Below, in pieces: positions 7,616 to 11,023 of a stretch of 11,023 nucleotides of DNA. How positions within the stretch are numbered: the stretch's first letter is position 1; every line of letters begins with the position of its first letter. Both the position numbers and the translations under genes were made by a program. The DNA is from JAEZKC01 sp046546375 (GTDB lineage: Bacteria; Fibrobacterota; Chitinivibrionia; Chitinivibrionales; Chitinispirillaceae): assembly GCA_046546375.1 (NCBI GenBank), contig JBKGXV010000097.1:1-11023 (forward strand). The letters are read 5' to 3'. The notes under the pieces are model-generated. The model made no database searches. It was not told where the DNA came from and was given only the letters and a program-made list of their open reading frames with translations.

Positions 7616-9360
7616 CTAACCTAATAATTCACCATCAAACACATCCATAAGGGTCTGGATGATAGGTTCGTTTTCTATTTCTTCATTAATATTGGTTTTT
7701 GTTGCAGAAGGTTTAATATAATTCTGCACAGGCTTTTCGTCTTCCTTCTTCTTTTCCAGAGTTATCCTCAACTCGACTTCTGCCCCACAGAACTTATGCA
7801 GCCTTTCAGTGATTTCGTCGCGATTGTTCTTTTTAGTAATCTCTTTATAGGGAAAACCGCCATTTGAGGGGAAACGGATGTCCACAACGCTAGATGAGCA
7901 GGAAACCAGCTCCGCAATGGAGAGAAATGAACCCAGATTGGGACGGTCCCGGGTGACTTTTTCCAGAAATGCGGGCCAGTACTTCACCAGGCTCTCAGCT
8001 GGAACAACGCTGGGAGTATCCTCGAAACTCTCACCTTCGGCAAACTCCTCATAAAGTTCTTCAGGACACTCTTCAAGCCGATTTTCCTCACCTTGTGAGA
8101 CCGGCTGAGCTTTTGAAGCCCGGGAGGGTGAAATATCTGGGGAAGAGGCTGTCAGTTCAGTTTTTTTTTTACGTCTGTCTGAGCAGACAGAAGAGAGGCG
8201 GTATTCTGAACAGCATCGCTGTCCTGCCCGTCGGATACAGTTTTGAGCAACTGCTCGATGTTCACGGAGCTGTCAAGATACACCAGCTTGAGTATCATTA
8301 CTTCCACCAGAAAACGGGGAAATGCACTCCATTTCAATTCAAATTCAGCCCTTTTGATGATTTCTGCCATGCGCAGAAGATCGGTCTCCGCAAACGACTT
8401 CGATTCCTCCACATAGGCTTTCACCACCTCCGCTTCGAAATCAAGACCTCGCGTTTCAAGACTTCCCGGGATGCGGGCAAAAAGCAGATTTCTGATATGT
8501 TCCTGAAATCCCTGAATGAACTCGTGGAGATCATATCCCTTATAAAGCGCATCCTGCACGGCAGCGAGAGCCGGAAGCGGCTCTTTTTTGCTGATGTCCT
8601 CCATTATCTTCCGATACGTTTCAGTTCCCACAAGCCCCAGAACCGAACGGACCTCATTTTCCGTAAGTGATTCACGACAGAAGGAATACACCTGATCAAG
8701 AAGACTTAAAGAGTCGCGCATGCTGCCTTCCGCTTTGCGTGCAACAAGCATGAGAGCACTTTTCTCGAAAGGGATTTCCTCTGCGGTACATATGTCGGCC
8801 AGCCGTTGTGCTATCTGTTCTGCACCTATGCGTCTGAAATCATACCGCTGACAACGGGAGTGAATAGTTGCCGGAATCTTGTGCGGTTCGGTTGTGGCGA
8901 AGATGAAAATCACATTCTGAGGTGGTTCCTCAAGGGTTTTCAATAACGCATTGAACGCCGACTTGGAAAGCATGTGCACTTCATCTATCACAAAGATGCG
9001 GTATTTTCCGCTCATGGAGGAATACCCGATATTATCGCGCAGTTCCCTTATATCATCTACGGAATTGTTGGAGGCCCCATCAATTTCAAGCACATCGAAA
9101 CTTGATCCGCTGATGATGTTTTTACAGGTGGTGCATTCGCCGCAGGGGGTGATTGTGGGGCCTTTTTCACAATTGAGGGCTCTTGCCAGAATCCGCGCAC
9201 AGGTAGTCTTTCCCACTCCGCGGGTACCGGTAAAGATATAGGCATGGGCGACCCGGTCCTTTTCGATGGCTTTTTTCAGAGTATTGACAATGTGCTCCTG
9301 TCCGACCACATCATCGAAGTTCAGAGGGCGCCATTTACGTGCAAAAACTAGATATGCCAT
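7616..9360 (-). CDS. dnaX: DNA polymerase III tau subunit, 581 aa, through -1 frameshift at A10
   Basis: Full-length clamp-loader subunit. Seen: from ATG 9360 the zero frame gives the AAA+ domain: Walker A GTRGVGKT at 45-52, zinc cysteines C64/C73/C76/C79, Walker B DEVH at 126-129 and the SRC arginine finger at 168-170. The clamp-loader collar helices follow, to about 365. At 8161-8170 the message has ten A's. The -1 frame then runs open from 8161 to the TAG at 7616 with no stop. It encodes an acidic, Ser/Pro-rich linker of about 57 residues, then YWPAFLEKVTRDRPNLGSFL and the alpha/beta C-terminal domain seen in tau of many bacteria. Without the frame change this domain has no convincing own start; only a GTG at 7987 lies mid-domain with no Shine-Dalgarno. 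The length of 581 aa fits other tau proteins. Tau joins polymerase core and helicase to the clamp loader. Either slippage yields tau or the A run is one base short in the assembly. Confidence 0.85.
8149..8191 (-). promoter_or_regulatory. dnaX slippery site: hairpin plus A10 run
   Basis: In message orientation: perfect 7-bp stem TCTGTCT (8191-8185), tetraloop GCTC, AGACAGA (8180-8174); then CGT; then ten A's (8170-8161); then CTG AAC TGA, the gamma stop. Zero-frame codons are GTA AAA AAA AAA CTG, so a tandem-slippage heptamer A AAA AAA is available to ribosomes. RNA polymerase could also add one A or drop two, and either change leads into the open tau frame. An alternative pairing also exists: CTGTCTGCTCAG (8190-8179) with CTGAACTGACAG (8160-8149), 10 of 12 paired, which would place the A run in the loop. 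No internal Shine-Dalgarno like that of E. coli dnaX was found upstream. Confidence 0.75.
8152..9360 (-). CDS. dnaX: DNA polymerase III gamma subunit, 402 aa (zero-frame dnaX product)
   Basis: Short product of dnaX read without any frame change. It contains the whole ATPase (residues 1-225) and the oligomerisation collar (about 225-365), then a short tail SDAVQNTASLLSAQTDVKKKLN and a TGA two codons after the A run. It lacks the tau linker and polymerase/helicase-binding domain, as E. coli gamma (431 aa) does. The start matches the family (MAYLVFARKWRP against MSYQVLARKWRP in E. coli), but no Shine-Dalgarno is visible: the 20 nt before ATG are pyrimidine-rich, ending TGAATGAAGT. The SRP RNA ends about 25 nt upstream. 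Confidence 0.88.
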   Translation of the reverse strand: MAYLVFARKWRPLNFDDVVGQEHIVNTLKKAIEKDRVAHAYIFTGTRGVGKTTCARILARALNCEKGPTITPCGECTTCKNIISGSSFDVLEIDGASNNSVDDIRELRDNIGYSSMSGKYRIFVIDEVHMLSKSAFNALLKTLEEPPQNVIFIFATTEPHKIPATIHSRCQRYDFRRIGAEQIAQRLADICTAEEIPFEKSALMLVARKAEGSMRDSLSLLDQVYSFCRESLTENEVRSVLGLVGTETYRKIMEDISKKEPLPALAAVQDALYKGYDLHEFIQGFQEHIRNLLFARIPGSLETRGLDFEAEVVKAYVEESKSFAETDLLRMAEIIKRAEFELKWSAFPRFLVEVMILKLVYLDSSVNIEQLLKTVSDGQDSDAVQNTASLLSAQTDVKKKLN

Positions 9361-9385
9361 ACTTCATTCAGAGGGAAAGAGGAAA

Positions 9386-9489
9386 GAGGGGCCAAGTTTA
9401 CCTGCGGCACACCTAGAATCCGCTTACCGTTGCTCCCTTCCGGGCCTGGCGGGGTTCACAGCCTTGGGTTGCGCAGGGCCTGGCCCCCC
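9386..9489 (-). ncRNA. ffs: Signal recognition particle RNA (small bacterial 4.5S type)
   Basis: Scaffold RNA of the SRP that binds Ffh and targets nascent membrane proteins. Seen on the minus strand: the conserved apical hairpin CAGGCCCGGAAGGGAGCAAC with the GGAA tetraloop at 9441-9438 and the asymmetric internal-loop sequences of domain IV. The ends pair over 9 bp: GGGGGGCCA (9489-9481) with TGGCCCCTC (9394-9386). The length of about 104 nt matches the small form without an Alu domain. The end positions are set by the terminal stem, so allow a few bases either way. It lies between tRNA-Ser and dnaX, the order known from Bacillus (scr-dnaX). No terminator is visible after its 3' end. Confidence 0.95.
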
Positions 9490-9563
9490 AAAATCAAGTA
9501 TTTTCAAGACTTACGATTGAATTTATCGGGAATGCGTAAAAAAAACCGCAAATCACAAATAAA

Positions 9564-9653
9564 TGGCGGAGAGGCAGGGATTTGAACCCTGGGTACGGTT
9601 CCCCGCACACACGCTTTCCAGGCGTGCCCCTTAAACCACTCGGGCACCTCTCC
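9564..9653 (-). tRNA. tRNA-Ser (anticodon GGA), CCA encoded
   Basis: The 90-nt cloverleaf reads on the minus strand. The acceptor stem is GGAGAGG (9653-9647) with CCTCTCC (9574-9568), then discriminator G and genome-encoded CCA (9566-9564). The anticodon arm is CACGC-CTGGAAA-GCGTG with anticodon GGA (9619-9617), reading UCC/UCU serine codons. A long variable arm follows (class II, as expected for Ser), then the T arm with GGTTCAAATCC. It sits next to the SRP RNA, as in the scr-dnaX cluster of Firmicutes. A run of eight T's (9545-9538) lies about 20 nt past the 3' end and may help end transcription, with only a weak stem before it. Confidence 0.97.
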
Positions 9654-9682
9654 GTGAGATTACCATTACCTAAAGAGTTGAA

Positions 9683-9714
9683 AATATAATAAACGAACAG
9701 ATGCCCTATAAACT
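9683..9714 (-). promoter_or_regulatory. Candidate promoter for tRNA-Ser
   Basis: The minus strand has overlapping -10-like hexamers TATTAT (9691-9686) and TATATT (9688-9683), each 5 of 6 to consensus, 30-40 bp before the tRNA 5' end. Upstream -35 candidates are poor (TTATAG at 9711-9706 for the second). The AT-rich character and position support a promoter; the exact hexamers are uncertain. Confidence 0.3.
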
Positions 9715-9759
9715 ACTATTTCGATTATCTCACCCGATTATTGGGAGACGCCGCATTCC

Positions 9760-9805
9760 TCCCCGGAGGTGATTCTGAACCGTATTATAATTTCACCTCC
9801 GGGGA
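9760..9805. repeat. REP-like palindrome, copy 1 (13-bp arms, 20-bp centre)
   Basis: CCCCGGAGGTGA (9761-9772), a 20-bp AT-rich centre, and TCACCTCCGGGG (9793-9804) form a perfect inverted repeat, extended to 13 bp by the flanking T/A. A homologous copy lies at 10933-10976 on the other side of the PAC2 gene. It lies about 30 bp after the PAC2 stop, so the RNA hairpin could also act as a 3' stabiliser or weak terminator, but no U tract follows on either strand. Confidence 0.8.
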
Positions 9806-9832
9806 AACTCTGAAGAAACGGAATCTGCAGGG

Positions 9833-10798
9833 TTAGCTGAACAGGTCCAGAAAACGGTTCTCAAACCTGCGGAAAAGGCCCCAGCGATCCAGCTCCTCCT
9901 TGAGCTCGACTGCTCTGGAACGATCCTGAGCCGCTTCCCTGAAGAGTTTTTCAATATTCATTCTAGCCTCCCGGGGAATATCATCCTCCGGCTGAGAAGG
10001 GACATTCCCGATCAGCTCCTCCACATCGACCTCATCCTCCTGTTTCTCATCGGCAAGCATCTGAGGAAAATGCTCCCTGACCCTGCTTTCAATTATTTCA
10101 AACTGCTCCTCCATTCTCTTTACCCCCTTTTTCAGCCCTTCAAGATCGATCGAGCAATCCAGCAGCTCTTCAAGGAGATTCAGTACCGGAAGAGAAGCTT
10201 TGGGATATGAAGCAGCCCCCGCATAGGCAGGCATAGTGGCCATTATACACGCCGCTTCAATACCGTTCGAGTATGCCATACCGGGCAATACTCCGGCCGG
10301 TCCCGGGATTTCACCTGCAGGTAGGGGTTTTACTCCCAGGTGCTGCAGTTTTTCTGAAACATCGGAACTGTTTGCGGCATAATACAACCGGGAGTCGCGG
10401 GTATGACTTACCGGCTGCGGTATCGCGGCAAAAGTCAGTATCTGCCTGACCTGATGCTTCCGGGCTACATCAAAGAGCTGCTGCATAAGAAACATACCTT
10501 CCCTGCCCTCCACCTGCATGTTGCTTTCATAGATGAGCAGATCGGGGGATTTTTTATAATGAAGTGTACTCACCAAGGGTTCGTGGGGAAGGAATTTTCC
10601 ATTCTTCACTACCCCGGCGGGTGGAATGACGAAGGGACGCAGATCGACGGAGCCGTAGTGCTGTGCCTCGAGCTGTTTTCGGACATAATCGACAGCAACC
10701 ATTCCCACATTACCCAAACCCGGCCAGGCGGCGATGAGCACGGGAGAATCTGCGAATCGGATTTCGTTTTGATTTTTAAGAGTTAGTTTGTCTGACAT
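9833..10798 (-). CDS. PAC2-family (proteasome assembly chaperone 2-like) protein, 321 aa
   Basis: Member of the PAC2 fold family. Its eukaryotic and archaeal members help 20S proteasome assembly; bacterial members are mostly unstudied. Seen: the N-terminal signature VLIAAWPGLGNVGMVAVDYVRKQL (about residues 18-41); then PDLLIYESNMQ, ILTFAAIPQPVSHTRDSRLYYAA and ACIMATMPAYAGAASYPKASLPVLNLLEELL (about 185-215), all typical. A tail of about 90 residues is helical and strongly acidic (EDEVDVEEL), then helical again, ending FLDLFS. The last residues Leu-Phe-Ser are a loose Hb-aromatic-X ending, resembling the HbYX tail of proteasome-docking proteins. Start: a GTG at 10807 is in frame, but ATG 10798 is chosen because GGAGGTGAT, a near-perfect anti-SD match, lies 8 nt before it. 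The gene is monocistronic, with its own promoter candidate and a REP-like palindrome on each side. No proteasome gene is in view. Confidence 0.88.
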   Translation of the reverse strand: MSDKLTLKNQNEIRFADSPVLIAAWPGLGNVGMVAVDYVRKQLEAQHYGSVDLRPFVIPPAGVVKNGKFLPHEPLVSTLHYKKSPDLLIYESNMQVEGREGMFLMQQLFDVARKHQVRQILTFAAIPQPVSHTRDSRLYYAANSSDVSEKLQHLGVKPLPAGEIPGPAGVLPGMAYSNGIEAACIMATMPAYAGAASYPKASLPVLNLLEELLDCSIDLEGLKKGVKRMEEQFEIIESRVREHFPQMLADEKQEDEVDVEELIGNVPSQPEDDIPREARMNIEKLFREAAQDRSRAVELKEELDRWGLFRRFENRFLDLFS

Positions 10799-10824
10799 GA
10801 TTATCACCTCCGGGAGGGGTTACA

Positions 10825-10840
10825 AGCCATTACCGTGCCA
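10825..10840 (-). promoter_or_regulatory. Sigma-54-like -24/-12 promoter of the PAC2 gene
   Basis: The minus strand reads TGGCAC (10840-10835), five bases, then TGGCT (10829-10825). Against the sigma-54 consensus TGGCAC-N5-TTGCW only one position differs, and the invariant GG and GC are 10 bp apart as required. Transcription would begin near 10814, giving a leader of about 16 nt that just includes the Shine-Dalgarno. No enhancer-binding sites were identified. Confidence 0.4.
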
Positions 10841-10932
10841 ACGGGGCAGGAGGGGGATTCGGATTGATTTGGAGGGGTGAGGGAGAAAAGAAGGGTTTAT
10901 TTTGGAACGGGGGTGTCGTGAAATGAAACGTG

Positions 10933-10976
10933 CCCCGGAGGTGAGTTATGGACAGATCACAATTTCATCTCCGGGG
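10933..10976. repeat. REP-like palindrome, copy 2 (12-bp arms, one mismatch)
   Basis: CCCCGGAGGTGA (10933-10944), a 20-bp centre, then TCATCTCCGGGG (10965-10976). Arm length and centre length are the same as in copy 1 at 9761-9804, with a single C-to-T change in the right arm. The half of the centre next to the right arm is also related, differing mostly by transitions. Sequence identity confined to a 44-46 bp unit indicates a dispersed repeat rather than two unrelated hairpins. Confidence 0.78.
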
Positions 10977-11023
10977 AAAAAATCTTCCCCCACCCTCATT
11001 CAGTTGTCAGAAGTGCACAGCGG
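10948..11023 (+). CDS. Possible 5' end of a plus-strand gene, cut by the window edge
   Basis: ATG 10948 is preceded by GGAGG with a 6-nt spacer, and the frame stays open for 25 codons to the window end (MDRSQFHLRGKNLPPPSFSC...). The product is not recognised. The caution is that the Shine-Dalgarno lies in the left arm of the REP-like palindrome and the ATG in its centre, so the good ribosome-binding site may be fortuitous. The other palindrome copy has no ATG at the same place. Confidence 0.25.
   Translation, partial: MDRSQFHLRGKNLPPPSFSCQKCTA

Noticed and set aside
6985..7650. 221-aa + strand open frame across recR/ybaB
   Set aside because: It is antisense to two unmistakable conserved genes, with no domain resemblance.
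7616..7987. Separate small gene of 123 codons after dnaX
   Set aside because: Its sequence is the DnaX tau C-terminal domain, the same frame stays open back to the A10 run, and the GTG at 7987 has no Shine-Dalgarno. It belongs to dnaX.
8152..8170. dnaX as a pseudogene broken by a frameshift
   Set aside because: dnaX is essential, both halves are intact, and the shift falls exactly at a poly-A slip site in a gene known for programmed frame change. Only an assembly undercall remains as an alternative.
7969..8670. 233-aa + strand open frame opposite dnaX
   Set aside because: It is antisense to dnaX and shows no family pattern. It spans the T10 strand of the slip site, which is explained by dnaX.
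9538..9563. Strong intrinsic terminator after tRNA-Ser
   Set aside because: The T8 run is real, but the only stem (CCGC/GCGG) uses tRNA 3'-end bases with a long loop; it is mentioned under the tRNA and not called separately.
9760..9805. Palindrome as an intrinsic terminator of the PAC2 gene
   Set aside because: The stem is strong, but no U tract follows on either strand, and a related copy occurs upstream of the same gene, so a dispersed repeat fits better.
1..11023. CRISPR array, phage genes or toxin-antitoxin pair
   Set aside because: No regularly spaced direct repeats, phage structural genes or paired small toxin/antitoxin ORFs were seen anywhere in the window.

Overview
The window (about 11 kb, mid-range GC by eye) looks like a bacterial core-genome segment. 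It has one strongly polarised minus-strand gene block and a single plus-strand mobile-type gene at the left edge. The order tRNA-Ser(GGA) - SRP RNA - dnaX - ybaB - recR is the ancient cluster known from Bacillus and many other phyla. Here it is extended by pgpA, a DUF3392-like membrane protein and a stand-alone CinA C-terminal (PncC-type) gene. A secreted TPR/DUF3857/transglutaminase protein suggests a diderm, perhaps of the FCB group (Fibrobacterota or relatives). That placement is a weak inference, not something the sequence proves.

Layout from left to right. (1) 1-1359: a Y1 (HUH) REP-type transposase on the + strand, with short inverted and direct repeats around it. (2) 1360-5127 (-): a very large exported TPR + DUF3857 + transglutaminase-core protein with an intact Cys-His-Asp triad, preceded by an extended -10 promoter. 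(3) 5392-7605 (-): cinA-C, DUF3392-like, pgpA, recR and ybaB, tightly packed; the last three junctions in transcription order are stop/start overlaps. (4) 7616-9360 (-): dnaX. (5) 9386-9489 (-): SRP (4.5S-type) RNA. (6) 9564-9653 (-): tRNA-Ser. (7) 9833-10798 (-): a PAC2-family protein with a strong Shine-Dalgarno and a sigma-54-like promoter, bracketed by two copies of a 44-bp REP-like palindrome. (8) A possible short + strand gene starts in the last 76 bases.

The most interesting signal is in dnaX. The zero-frame ORF stops two codons after a run of ten A residues. The continuing tau reading frame, with a recognisable DnaX C-terminal domain, is open in the -1 frame for the rest of the gene. 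A perfect 7-bp hairpin ends three bases before the A run, the geometry expected to stimulate RNA polymerase slippage. This gives a gamma (402 aa) / tau (581 aa) two-product gene. Unlike E. coli, the unslipped message encodes the short form and tau needs the frame change.

Functionally, the minus block joins clamp-loader production (dnaX), a nucleoid-associated protein (ybaB), recombinational repair (recR), phospholipid synthesis (pgpA) and NAD/pyridine-nucleotide salvage (cinA-C). The SRP RNA ends about 25 nt before dnaX with no visible terminator between them.
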